Origin: JALEFZ01 sp038527485
GTDB taxonomy: Bacteria; Bacteroidota; Bacteroidia; J057
Assembly (NCBI GenBank): GCA_038527485.1
Contig: JBCBFT010000024.1
Coordinates: forward strand, 1-64,000
DNA length: 64,000 nucleotides
Direction: 5' to 3'
A program made the translations under genes and the position numbers. This document shows, in pieces, positions 45,081 through 54,674 of the stretch. How positions within the stretch are numbered: position 1 is the stretch's first letter; the number at the start of each line of letters is the position of its first letter. Below the pieces are notes generated by a model. It was not told where the DNA came from, did not search any database, and saw nothing but the letters and a program-made list of their open reading frames with translations.

Positions 45081-47117
45081 TTACTCTGACTCCCTATATT
45101 TCTCAAACCAAGCCAACACATGATCTACCTTCGTAATCAGCTGACTAGGTCGCCTCGCTATGCCGTGCGAAGCACCTGGAATCTCCACAAGTGCCGTCTC
45201 TATCTTCCGTAGTTTGAGGGCATGATACAGTTGGGCAGCCTCAGAGATGGGAGTTCGACGATCTTCCATTCCTACCATCACAAGCGTAGGGGTTTCTATA
45301 TTTCCCACGAGTGAAATAGGCGAGAACTTCATGTATCCTTCGATATTTTCCCAAGGCCAGTTGGGATATCGGTAAAAAGAATAACCATAATAATTATCCG
45401 CTGTCAAGGTCTTGCTCACCCAGTTCATCACAGGCTTCACGACAGCTGCTGAACGAAAGCGATTGTTCTTTCCGATCATCCATGCGGTCATGATGCCACC
45501 TGCACTTCCCCCTGTCACAAACAAGCTATCTTCTGTCACGAGGCCTCTACGCAGCATTTCGTCTACCCCATCCATCACGTCCTGGTAGTCATCTCCTGGA
45601 TAATTGTTGTACAAGAGATTCCCAAACTCCTCTCCATAGCCTGTGCTTCCTCTGGGATTGGGATAAAACACCACATAGTCTGCTGCCGCGTACAACTGAA
45701 TCTCAGGAGAAAAGCGAGAACCATAGTTGGAAACAGGGCCTCCATGATTCTCTACCAAGAGGGGATACTTCCGTCCCGCATCATAAAAAGGAGGCTTGAC
45801 GATCCAGCCTTGGATGCGTCGGCCATCGACTGTCGATTCATACCAGATCTCTTCAACCTGTCCCAAGGTTCGGTAAGGAAGTACATCCTGATTGAGCTGG
45901 GTAAGAAAAGTAGAGGTGCCTTCTTCCACTTTGACAAGGTCTGAGGGATTGTAGGGGGAAGTATGGGTATAGACAATGACACCTTGGGTTGAAACGGTAT
46001 AAGATCCTCCTCCATAAGGTCTCCCAATAACAGTTCCTCCCAGATCGTTGGCGACTTCGCGCATATTGCCTTTCAGGTCGGTATAGCCCACTTTGGTGTG
46101 GCCTTCATCATCATATTGAAAATACAGGCCTTTGCCTTCGGCATCCCAAGTAAGGCTGCTGACGCTGCGATCGAGCTTGAGCGGAAGCTCCTTCTTGCGG
46201 CTACCATCCATTCGCATCAGCTGGATGCGTGTGATCTGGTAGGTTTGCACCTGATCCTCATAGCCTAGGTAGGCAATCATTTCTCCTTCTGGTGAAACTA
46301 CAGGGCTACGATCGGGACCCTTTCGCTCAGTCAGCGCCGCAACCTTCCCATCGGATAGAGAGACCTTATAGATCTCCGAGTTTCGAAATTCATATTCCCA
46401 ATTTTCATTTCGATTGGCGCTGAAAAGGAGTCCTTCTTCGTCTACTGTCCATTGGGGTGTCCCTCTGTGCTGAAAATCGCCTTTCGTCACTTGACGGGCA
46501 GTACCTCCATCTGCGGGTAAAACAAATAGCTGATAGAAGCCAGGCGAAATATATCCCAAGCCATCCTGCTCATGTTTCAGCCTTGTGGTCACGCGAGGTG
46601 CAGGCGCCCATGTTGCGCCCTTGGGTTTCTTGGGAGACTTGACCAGCATGGGGGCACGCTCAGGAACCTTCATCGAGAAGGCCAATTGCTTCCCACTTGG
46701 TGACCAGCTAAGACCAGAAGGACTATTTTCCAGTTGGGTCAAACGTGCGTATTTCCCAGTAGCCACCCAATACATATAGATTTCGCTCCCCTCATCTGTC
46801 GAGCTCGTAAATGCAATTCGATCACCTTGAGGCGACCAACGGGGGCTAGATTCGCTTACCTCTCTATTTGTCAGCTTCTGATGGGTTCCCGCTTTGAGAT
46901 CAAGGAGCCAAAGGCTTCCCTTTTTTCGATCTTTCATGATATCCATTCCGTTGCGGCGATAAACCACATACTGTCCATCAGGTGAGATTTGCGGATCAGA
47001 AGCCCACTCTAGGGCAAAAACATCCATACGGTCGAAGGCAGGCATCTGGGCTGTAGCATGAGACATGATCCCAAATAGACCTATTAAGTAGACTGTTAGA
47101 GTTGAGAGGCGAGACAT
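45081..47117 (-). CDS. Secreted S9 family prolyl-oligopeptidase-like peptidase
   Basis: The start at MSRLSTLTVYLIGLFGIMSH gives a signal peptide cut near ATAQ; an open frame extends 63 codons upstream. The 678-residue protein begins with WD40-like propeller repeats (DPQISPDGQYVVYRRNG, SPRWSPQGDRIAFTSS, PVVSPEGEMIAYLGYED) and ends in an alpha/beta-hydrolase domain. Catalytic Ser is in GGSAGGIMTAW, Asp in GMEDRRTP, His in GASHGIARRP. It is likely an exported oligopeptidase or dipeptidyl-peptidase-like enzyme used in peptide degradation. Confidence 0.93.
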   Translation of the reverse strand: MSRLSTLTVYLIGLFGIMSHATAQMPAFDRMDVFALEWASDPQISPDGQYVVYRRNGMDIMKDRKKGSLWLLDLKAGTHQKLTNREVSESSPRWSPQGDRIAFTSSTDEGSEIYMYWVATGKYARLTQLENSPSGLSWSPSGKQLAFSMKVPERAPMLVKSPKKPKGATWAPAPRVTTRLKHEQDGLGYISPGFYQLFVLPADGGTARQVTKGDFQHRGTPQWTVDEEGLLFSANRNENWEYEFRNSEIYKVSLSDGKVAALTERKGPDRSPVVSPEGEMIAYLGYEDQVQTYQITRIQLMRMDGSRKKELPLKLDRSVSSLTWDAEGKGLYFQYDDEGHTKVGYTDLKGNMREVANDLGGTVIGRPYGGGSYTVSTQGVIVYTHTSPYNPSDLVKVEEGTSTFLTQLNQDVLPYRTLGQVEEIWYESTVDGRRIQGWIVKPPFYDAGRKYPLLVENHGGPVSNYGSRFSPEIQLYAAADYVVFYPNPRGSTGYGEEFGNLLYNNYPGDDYQDVMDGVDEMLRRGLVTEDSLFVTGGSAGGIMTAWMIGKNNRFRSAAVVKPVMNWVSKTLTADNYYGYSFYRYPNWPWENIEGYMKFSPISLVGNIETPTLVMVGMEDRRTPISEAAQLYHALKLRKIETALVEIPGASHGIARRPSQLITKVDHVLAWFEKYRESE

Positions 47118-48363
47118 GAGACTGAAAGTGGTAGTAGTGAGTAAATTCCAATTTGGATGTGCCTCGCCTGCTCTTGTATGGGTACTTAGTTTCCAAAGTC
47201 TTTTCATGAGATAGGTAGTTTGATAGAATCTACAAGTTAGGAGGATCTCATGAGCAAGGCAAAATATCGAATCGAATGAAGAATCACTTAAGCTACTTTT
47301 ATACAAAATTGAAATAGTTTTTTTCTCAGAAATGAAAAATCTAATGAATATTTTTCATTTCATAAGCAACTGAATAGAAAGATCATTCCGATCACACAGT
47401 CTGATGTACTTCATTTCACATCTCAACCTGTGATACCTTTTGATCTATTCTGCAAGTCATGAGAAAAATTGGCTCTTTTTCATCTCTCTTAGATGAATGA
47501 GTATTTGGGTGAATAATTCATTTTCACACCTCTTTCTCAAACACGATATAGCCTATGTATGCCTATTAAAAGGAGTAGGATATGAGACAAAAGCCATACG
47601 GAATACGAATATTACGATCTACTTTTACTTTGTACTTTTTATCAAAACCAGATAAAAACAATTTGAAGTAACTGCTTACAGAGAGACTATATTTAATATT
47701 CTATAAAAGAGTCATTTATTCCTAAAAAAAGAAATACGCATATGAATAAATTATACAATTCAAAACAAAATAGTTGTTTTATTTATATCAATAAACTAAT
47801 TAATATTTCTCATCCCTGTATCTATCAAGTATAAATTCATACACATTTCAGCTCAATAAATGGTTCATTTACTATACTAGTTTGCATTATCAACAAATTG
47901 AAAAAAATGCACTTTTTAATACGAAAATTATAATCTCAATTAATATTTAATTAATAAATCCGTAACATTTGCAAAATATTCAACTGATTAATTACCTCCA
48001 TACAACGGTAGTGAGGTATTAGGGGAAAATACCCACCATCATATGTTGTTTCACACATCTTGCGAGATGTCAAAAAAAATTAGTCAGTATCGTCCTATCG
48101 CGAGATAGCACCTCCAATACTTAGGGTCAACTCTTATCGACATTTGGTACACATCTCTAGACAGAGAGGCATAGGCTTTCCTTATCAGAGGATTGAGGTC
48201 TACATGTCTACACTGAAAGGAGTTTCTATGATTCTTCATCCACAAAGGAGATAGAAGGAGGGTATTTCTATAGCCTGAGATTTATCCAATGCCTATCATA
48301 TCCGATAAGACAAAGATTAGTCAATTTATTTATCTAACCATTACACCATTAATTTTTACGTTT
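47118..48363. other. Long AT-rich intergenic region
   Basis: More than 1.2 kb separate the S9 peptidase (minus) from the dockerin-like lipoprotein (plus). It is one of the most AT-rich stretches of the window, with no supported ORF. Small marks include TATCGCGAGATA-like palindromes near 48100. The extent suggests a complex promoter region or a degenerated gene; I see no direct support for either. Confidence 0.5.
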
Positions 48364-49170
48364 ATGTTCACACAAAAAATTTTCAAAGTAATTGTTCTCA
48401 CCCTTTTCGCAGTATCCATGATGTGGATGGCCTCATCTTGTACGTCGGACAAAGTAGCACCATCTGCTGAGGAGATTAGTCCTAAGGTCAACCTTGAAGA
48501 CTACCCAGAAGAAATCACCATGGACAACTGGGAATCATTTGTACGTGCGCCACAAGAAGTTATAGACTTCCATCTTAAAAAAGAGTACGAACAATTCCAG
48601 CCTTCTGAGGAAGCCGAAAGCCTTGATCCTAACAAGACTGCAATGTTTACATTGGGATTCGTAGAGGCCTTCAACGGTACATGGCAGCCCTTCGGGAATG
48701 TATCAATCACTACCAACAACTGTGGGACTACTTCTGTCAACGGCAACTTTGGAGGAGCCAACTACTTCCTGAGTGGGGGCTGTACGGGAGGTATCTGTAT
48801 GAACTTCAATACGCCTGCTACAAATGGCGTTTCTACCTTTGACTTGGTGATCATTTCTCGTCACATTTTGGGGATCACACCTTTCACTGAGTTCCGTCAG
48901 TTCCTTGCGGCTGATGCAGACCGCGATGGAGACGTAGACAATGACGATATTGATGAGATTCGTGATGTGATCCTCTTCATCACGACGTCATTCCCTAACA
49001 GTGAAAACATCGTCTACATTGAGACAGGAGACTACAACACCATAGATGCAAATCTTGCTTTGGTAGATCCGCTGACGCTGTTTACGTTGGGAACATTTGG
49101 CCCATGCCAAATCAATCCTGATCGTCGTGCAGTCAAGACAGGTGATGTTTCTGGTAACTTTGTATTCTAG
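48364..49170 (+). CDS. Lipoprotein with a dockerin-like calcium-binding module
   Basis: The 268-residue protein starts at MFTQKIFKVIVLTLFAVSMM and has a lipobox ending at Cys26 (MASSC); an upstream ATG at 48289 is possible. Residues about 150-205 form two dockerin type I-like halves: NGVSTFDLVIISRHILGI and AADADRDGDVDNDDIDEIRD, the second with a full EF-hand-type DxDxDGDxD loop. Phrases of this kind are common in Saprospiria surface proteins. Residues 90-150 and the C-terminal 60 are unrecognised. It is likely anchored in the outer membrane and calcium-binding. No T9SS C-terminal domain follows. Confidence 0.83.
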   Translation: MFTQKIFKVIVLTLFAVSMMWMASSCTSDKVAPSAEEISPKVNLEDYPEEITMDNWESFVRAPQEVIDFHLKKEYEQFQPSEEAESLDPNKTAMFTLGFVEAFNGTWQPFGNVSITTNNCGTTSVNGNFGGANYFLSGGCTGGICMNFNTPATNGVSTFDLVIISRHILGITPFTEFRQFLAADADRDGDVDNDDIDEIRDVILFITTSFPNSENIVYIETGDYNTIDANLALVDPLTLFTLGTFGPCQINPDRRAVKTGDVSGNFVF

Positions 49171-49200
49171 AGATTACATTGAAACACCTACAACCAAAAA

Positions 49201-49232
49201 GACAGGTAGGGACATGCCCTGCCTGTCTGCTT
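49201..49232. terminator. Bidirectional terminator
   Basis: GACAGGTAGGG (49201-49211) pairs with CCCTGCCTGTC (49217-49227) with one wobble and an ACATG loop. The tail is TGCTTCTCTT on the plus strand, and AAAAA precedes it. It lies between the convergent dockerin-like and 99-residue protein genes. Confidence 0.8.
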
Positions 49233-49264
49233 CTCTTATCAAATATATCGTGATGAGCTAGATC

Positions 49265-49564
49265 TTACAGTCCCAGCTCCTTTTTTCGGTCCTTGATGAG
49301 TTTGCTCACGTCTACTTTTTCCCCTTGGAGGTCTTCTGTCACTTCAAGAAGAAGGTATTTTTTCTTGTTGACAAAGAAGAAGATTTTCTGGCCTACGCGT
49401 AGATCTACCCCGCTATTGGACATGGGTGAGAGATTAGGATTCATCACACCTGGGATTTTCAGGTAGATAGATTTGAGGGAATTGTTGCGGAGGGTAAATG
49501 GAACGGCATAAGTGAACGTAGCCAGCGCCACAAAAAGGAAAAGGAAACACGCGATTTTTTTCAT
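49265..49564 (-). CDS. Small secreted protein, function unknown
   Basis: The 99-residue protein has a clear signal peptide (MKKIACFLFLFVALATFTYA) followed by a short beta-rich domain (TLRNNSLKSIYLKIPGVMNP, VGQKIFFFVNKKKYLLLEV) and a Lys-rich C-terminus. I recognise no family. It is on the minus strand, upstream of nothing and downstream of prfB by 126 bases. Confidence 0.75.
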   Translation of the reverse strand: MKKIACFLFLFVALATFTYAVPFTLRNNSLKSIYLKIPGVMNPNLSPMSNSGVDLRVGQKIFFFVNKKKYLLLEVTEDLQGEKVDVSKLIKDRKKELGL

Positions 49565-49690
49565 TTGTATTCTTTTGTTGTTGAATTCAAATAATCAACA
49601 CGTGCTTCCAGAGATTCGTTCGTCGTATAATCCTGCTTTTACATTCTTTTACAAGAGGTGACAGAAAGAGATTTTTTCCATGCCCGCATA

Positions 49691-50780
49691 TTATCCTTTT
49701 CCACCAAACTGCATGAGATAAGCCTTGATAAACGCATCTAAGTCTCCGTCCATGATTTTTTGGACATCCTGAGATTTGAGCTCTGTCCGGAGGTCCTTTA
49801 CCTGCTTGTAGGGATGAAAGACGTAGTTACGGATTTGAGATCCCCATTCGATGGCGGACTTTTCTGCTTCTGTTTCTGCTGTCGCCTGCTGTCGCTTTTG
49901 CAATTCAAGGTCATAGAGCTTGGACTTAAGTAGCTGAAAAGCCTTTTCCTTATTGCGCAGCTGTGAGCGCTCTGTCTGGGAGAAGATCGTGATCCCCGTA
50001 GGAACATGCTTCAGACGAACAGCTGTCTCCACCTTGTTTACATTCTGTCCTCCCTTACCTGAAGAGTGGGTAGTGGTGACTTCTACCTCAGCATTGTTGA
50101 TTTCGATCTCGATGGTATCATCGATCAGCGGACGGACGTCTACAGAAGCAAAGGTCGTCTGCCGCTTGCCCTGTGCATTGAAGGGGCTGATGCGCACCAT
50201 GCGGTGGACGCCTTTTTCTCCCTTCAAATAGCCAAAAGCAAATGGTCCTTCGATTTCTAATTCGACCGACTTGAAACCTGCAGTATCTCCTGGGACCTCA
50301 TCCAAAAGGGTCACTTTGAAGTCGTGCTTTTCTCCGTACATGATGTACATACGCTTCATCATAGAGACCCAGTCCTGAGATTCAGTCCCACCTGCCCCTG
50401 AGTTGATCTCTAGCACACAACTGAGACGGTCCTCTTCCTTGTCGAGCATTCGCTGGAACTCCAACGCTTCGATGGTCTCTTCTGCCTGTGTTCCTGCCTT
50501 CGTGATTTCTTCTTCGGAAACCTCTTCCTCTTTATAGAACTCAAAAAGTACCTCGACTTCCCCGACGACTTCTTCCACTTTCTTATAGGCTTCTGTCCAG
50601 ACTTTGAGGTTGGATATTTCCTTCATGACTTTCTGAGCAGCGTCAGGATGCTCCCAGAAGTCGGGTTGGTGGGTGATGGCCTCTTTCTCCTCGATTTGGG
50701 CCAGTTTACTACCTATGTCAAAGATAGTCCTTCAGCGCCACCACCCGCGCTTGAAGGCCTTTAAGTTGATCCTGTGTCAT
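49691..50780 (-). CDS. prfB: Peptide chain release factor 2 (with programmed +1 frameshift)
   Basis: RF2 releases proteins at UGA and UAA stops. The zero frame starts at 50780 (MTQDQLKGLQARVVALKDYL), then meets CTT TGA C at 50717-50723. A +1 shift continues DIGSKLAQIEEKEAITHQPD into the long frame read from 50719 to 49691. The main body has the SPF stop-recognition tripeptide (VRISPFNAQ) and GGQ in SGKGGQNVN. The total of about 363 residues is the family norm. A Shine-Dalgarno-like AAGGA lies three bases before the TAT CTT TGA slip, as in E. coli. Confidence 0.97.
50717..50726 (-). promoter_or_regulatory. prfB programmed frameshift site
   Basis: On the minus strand TAT CTT TGA C follows AAGGAC. 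When RF2 is scarce the ribosome pauses at TGA, the peptidyl-tRNA on CTT slips to TTT, and reading resumes at GAC in the +1 frame. This is the standard RF2 autoregulation signal; the codons either side match the frame needed exactly. Confidence 0.95.
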
Positions 50781-51011
50781 GAGAATCTGATTAGATAATG
50801 TATTGCCTCTGCAAAAATTGCAGTGGAGCAAAAGTAAGAGAGTACGAAGGAGGAAACAAATGGTTTGTGAATACAGAGGTATCTCTTCTAAGGAAATGAA
50901 CAGAAGAAATAGAGCAATGAAAAAATGACGGCTTGCCCGATCTCGATCTGTAAGTTCTGTATCGTCCTAGCATATAGCAAAGCACGAAGCGAGAATATAT
51001 GTTCACCTTCC

Positions 51012-52802
51012 CTAAAACTGATAATAAATAAAGGGCTGCTCTCCCCCAATCTCCACTTGTACCATCAGGACCAGCCAGATGATGCCCGCCATAGCTACCG
51101 ATTTGAGCACCAGAGGAGAACGCACAAATCCTCTTTCAAATACGCCATCAATGTCATTGGGAATGAAATGGATCATGTAGCCTAGTCCCATCAAGAAAAA
51201 TGCCCAGTGATTGGCAGGATTCGTCAATATCTGTGGAATGATCTCAGGATGGAAGTTGAATAAGATCTGCTCGATCATCTCAAAGGCCAAGGTAAGGGAC
51301 TCCGCGCGGAAGAATATCCAACAAAGACATACAAAGTGGAAGGTAAAAAGGACACCCCACATATGGCTGACAACCCCAACAATCATACTCAATCGGCTAT
51401 TGACCACCACTTGTCCGTCTTCCTCATCCCGTTTGGTTCCGATACTTTCGAGGAAGTCGCGCACCCGCCTACGAATGATTGTAAAGGTCCCCTTAAACAT
51501 CCGATCGAAAGCGAGCGCCGCCCCGTGTAAGCCTCCCCAGATGATGAATAACCAAGAGGAACCATGCCACAGCCCTCCTAGCAACATCGTAATCATCAAA
51601 TTCACGTACGTACGAAAGTCCCCCTTTCGATTCCCCCCCAAAGAAATGTACAGATAGTCTCTCAGCCAGAAGGAAAGCGAAATATGCCACCTTCGCCAAA
51701 ACTCTTGTATGCTGGCAGATTGATACGGCGCGTTGAAGTTGAGCGGGAGTCGATATCCCATCAGCAGACCGATGCCAATCGCCATATCGGAATAACCCGA
51801 AAAATCACAATAGATCTGGAGCGCATAAGCATAGACCGCCATCAAGTTCTCAAAGCCCGTATGAATGGTCGGCACCTCAAAGATTTGATCCACAAATGTG
51901 GTACTGATAAAGTCGGATATCACCGCTTTCTTGAAGAGCCCTACCGTGATGAGCATCAAACCTCGCCCGATATCATCTTGGGAAATCTTGATGTCCGAAC
52001 GTATCTGTGGCAAAAACTCGGAGGCACGCACGATAGGTCCCGCAACCAACTGAGGAAAAAAGCTGACATAAAACCCGAAATCCAACATGCTACTGACTGG
52101 CTGCAACTTCTGCCGGTAGATGTCAATCGTGTAGCTCATCGTCTGGAAGGTAAAGAAGGATATCCCTACAGGCAGCAGAATGTCCCCCACACTCCAGTCC
52201 TGACTGAAAAGCGTATTGACATTCTCGAGGATAAAGCTCGTATACTTAAAGCCCGCCAGCATGCCCAGATTGGTCATCAAACTCAGTACAAGGAAAAACT
52301 TCTGCTTGCGTTTCTTTTCTTTGGGTAAATACAACCAATTGACTAAGTTATCCAAGATGGTGACCACACCTTCAAAAAACGAAATCAACCGATCGGGCAA
52401 CCATCCAATTCGCCCCATCTCTCGCATCTCAGGATCATAGCCAAACCACAAAGAAAGATCTATGAGTTGTCTCCATCGCCCCAAAACCTTGACATTTCGC
52501 CTTTTGATGCCTTCATGCTGATACATGAAGATCATCAAGCCAAAAAGATAGTCGACAAAAGTAGAAAACAGCAATAAGGTAAAATGCCAACCACTAGACT
52601 TGTAGTAAAAGAAAAGCGAGAAACAGGTAACATAAAGAATCCTTGCCTGCTTGCGGTGGGCAATTATAATATAGATTCCAAGGAATACGATGAAGGTGTA
52701 AAAAAACCATGTGGAATTGAACATGACCGGCGTCTCCGGATCATGCACGAAGGCTTTTTGCAAGACCTCTTTCCAATTACTAACGATGGAGGTAAGATTC
52801 AT
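51012..52802 (-). CDS. MBOAT family membrane O-acyltransferase
   Basis: The 596-residue protein has about ten membrane helices. It carries the MBOAT/AlgI pattern: VGISFFTFQTMSYTIDIYR, the CDFSGYSDMAIGIG segment, LPLNFNAPYQSASIQEFWRR, and the catalytic His in LLGGLWHGSSW. It should move an acyl group (probably acetyl) across the membrane for polysaccharide modification. Its start overlaps the SGNH-hydrolase gene's end by 23 bases, so the pair is one acylation unit. Confidence 0.93.
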   Translation of the reverse strand: MNLTSIVSNWKEVLQKAFVHDPETPVMFNSTWFFYTFIVFLGIYIIIAHRKQARILYVTCFSLFFYYKSSGWHFTLLLFSTFVDYLFGLMIFMYQHEGIKRRNVKVLGRWRQLIDLSLWFGYDPEMREMGRIGWLPDRLISFFEGVVTILDNLVNWLYLPKEKKRKQKFFLVLSLMTNLGMLAGFKYTSFILENVNTLFSQDWSVGDILLPVGISFFTFQTMSYTIDIYRQKLQPVSSMLDFGFYVSFFPQLVAGPIVRASEFLPQIRSDIKISQDDIGRGLMLITVGLFKKAVISDFISTTFVDQIFEVPTIHTGFENLMAVYAYALQIYCDFSGYSDMAIGIGLLMGYRLPLNFNAPYQSASIQEFWRRWHISLSFWLRDYLYISLGGNRKGDFRTYVNLMITMLLGGLWHGSSWLFIIWGGLHGAALAFDRMFKGTFTIIRRRVRDFLESIGTKRDEEDGQVVVNSRLSMIVGVVSHMWGVLFTFHFVCLCWIFFRAESLTLAFEMIEQILFNFHPEIIPQILTNPANHWAFFLMGLGYMIHFIPNDIDGVFERGFVRSPLVLKSVAMAGIIWLVLMVQVEIGGEQPFIYYQF

Positions 52803-54240
52803 AACCTTTCATAAGGGCATCAAACAGAAGCTTGCCCTGTAGTTCATAACCTGATCGATTGAAATGCAGCTTATCTGACTGAGCCAAACCTGCACTGTAC
52901 CATTGCTGGACAGATCCCTGTCCACCCATCACACCATAAAGATCCCAAAATCCTATGCTGTTTCCAGTAGCATAATCCAGCATGATGTTACGTGCCTTCA
53001 AGATCGAGGGATTTTCATACTGTTTGGCACGATAGGCATCGGGTGGTGCTGTCAATAGGATGCTCCCATGCGGCACATAGCTCTCCAGATTGTATATAAA
53101 ATCGTCCAGTTCAACAAAAAATGATTGATCCGAAAAGTATTTTCCCACTGTTTCATTGGTTCCCAGGGAGATAATAATCAAGTCGGGTTTGAGTGCCTGT
53201 ATTTGATCCCAAAATGCCCCAGCTTTGTTGTAATGCTCAAACTTTGCTCCATTCACACCCACCATATGGTAGAGAATTCCCGATTGGTGATAGTTTTCTA
53301 GTACCACGCCATACAATTGGGTCTGATCCTGTGAAGGAATGTGTTGCTGAGTCTGCAAGATGACAGATTCTGTAGGTTCAGGCAGATAAAAAGAACGAAC
53401 AAAAGGATGGGCAGCAGAAGAACTGATGACCCCCGATCCGCCCCGCATACGGGGAAGCGCGCCTCGTGAGCCATTCCCCCCTCTTACCTTCAGGCGTTGA
53501 CCTTCGAAGATTCGGGTATCTTCCATGCCATTGAGCCGCTGTAAATTGCCTACGGTCGTGCGGTATTTATTGGCAATACCCGAAAGTGTTTCCCCAATAG
53601 CTACTTTGTGATACAGCGGGCTTGATTCTCCCCCCGTCACTTGTGGGATTCTGTTTTCCTGAATGGTCTCCCCCACTTGCCAGTCTAGGTAATTTTTTCC
53701 TCTAGGAGCAAAGACTGTGACCTTATTGAAACTCTGCTGCACACCATAGGGAGAGGATCTAAGAGAAATCTTCAAGCTGGCATTACGAGATTGTGTGGTG
53801 AGTGTGAGACCACTTACACCGACAGGCAGTGGATTGTTGAGGTGGACGGTACGCTTGGCTTGCCACGAAACGTTGGAGTTGGTTTGGATGTCTACAGGAC
53901 CATTCGTCCGTGCTTGAGCATAAGGAAATACCAATCCTCTGCCAGCCGTACCAAATCTTGTCTGCAAGAGTGCACGCAACTGTCCCGACATCCAGTCTGC
54001 TTGGATGTGAGAATCCCCAATATGTACGACATTGACTGTACGGATTTTTCTCGTCTCCAGACGATCCAGTTGATGATAAAAACCCGTCAATCCTTCATTG
54101 GATTTGACGACGACATTTAAATCCTCTCTTAGGAAAGGATAGCGCTCATATAAATTCTGGCCCGAAACTTTCTCCCCTACTCCTCCAACCAGAAAAATCC
54201 CATACAAAATGACCCTGACAGCTTTAATTCGGATACCCAT
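52780..54240 (-). CDS. Exported SGNH-type esterase/acyltransferase with an internal LysM domain
   Basis: The 486-residue protein has a signal peptide (cut near VSGQ). SGNH block I is VVHIGDSHIQAD (Ser77). A beta domain (100-200) and a LysM module (about 210-253: YHKVAIGETLSGIANKYRTT, then LNGMEDTRIFEGQRLKV) lie inside the fold. Block III IISLGTNET and the final D-x-x-H in DKLHFNRSGYE follow. The LysM suggests binding to peptidoglycan or chitin-like glycan. The upstream position and the 23-base overlap with the MBOAT gene recall PatA/PatB-type O-acetylation. Confidence 0.88.
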   Translation of the reverse strand: MGIRIKAVRVILYGIFLVGGVGEKVSGQNLYERYPFLREDLNVVVKSNEGLTGFYHQLDRLETRKIRTVNVVHIGDSHIQADWMSGQLRALLQTRFGTAGRGLVFPYAQARTNGPVDIQTNSNVSWQAKRTVHLNNPLPVGVSGLTLTTQSRNASLKISLRSSPYGVQQSFNKVTVFAPRGKNYLDWQVGETIQENRIPQVTGGESSPLYHKVAIGETLSGIANKYRTTVGNLQRLNGMEDTRIFEGQRLKVRGGNGSRGALPRMRGGSGVISSSAAHPFVRSFYLPEPTESVILQTQQHIPSQDQTQLYGVVLENYHQSGILYHMVGVNGAKFEHYNKAGAFWDQIQALKPDLIIISLGTNETVGKYFSDQSFFVELDDFIYNLESYVPHGSILLTAPPDAYRAKQYENPSILKARNIMLDYATGNSIGFWDLYGVMGGQGSVQQWYSAGLAQSDKLHFNRSGYELQGKLLFDALMKGYESYLHR

Positions 54241-54674
54241 GTAATCATAACCCTATAGTCCAGGAGTTCCCCTGAGTGTGTGAATTATCAAATCCAGTGC
54301 CATTCCTCTATTTGGAAACGCTCAAATAAGCCGTTGGATCAAAGACTTTGAAGATTGATTCAATCTAAAGAAGAGAATCGAAGCTTAAAGTCTTGGTAAG
54401 CAGTCCTATCATAATTTTTAAATTCCTTAAAAATATATTTCCAAGTGGTTCATATTACCTTACCACTTGCAGAACTGCATAAAGTAAAAACCCATAGGGC
54501 TCCCATGAACAAACTATTCCCGTTTCCGTCTTTTGGCTAAAGGATCTTTTCGGTTCGAAAAAACAAAATTAAATTTGATGATTGACGCCGAACTTATTTT
54601 AGATCTAATACATGAAAAAAGAGGACCGAAATGGTCCCCTTTTTCCAGATATCAATATGTCAAATAAATTCTTG
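54241..54674. other. Intergenic region with the terminator of the S8 gene
   Basis: This spacer lies between the subtilase gene (ending at 54675 on the minus strand) and the SGNH gene. It has the terminator at 54616-54644 and presumably the promoter of the SGNH-MBOAT pair near 54241. No gene is supported. Confidence 0.5.
54616..54644 (-). terminator. Intrinsic terminator of the subtilase gene
   Basis: AAAAAGAGGACC (54616-54627) and GGTCCCCTTTTT (54633-54644) form a 12-pair stem with one mismatch and a 5-base loop, flanked by A and T runs. It sits 31 bases after the subtilase stop. Confidence 0.85.

Noticed and set aside
47118..48363. A possible decayed gene or mobile element in the 1.2-kb spacer
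   Set aside because: No frame resembles a known protein and no inverted ends were found.
51684..52328. A 214-codon plus-strand open frame opposite the MBOAT gene
   Set aside because: It is antisense to a complete membrane acyltransferase and shows no recognisable protein features.
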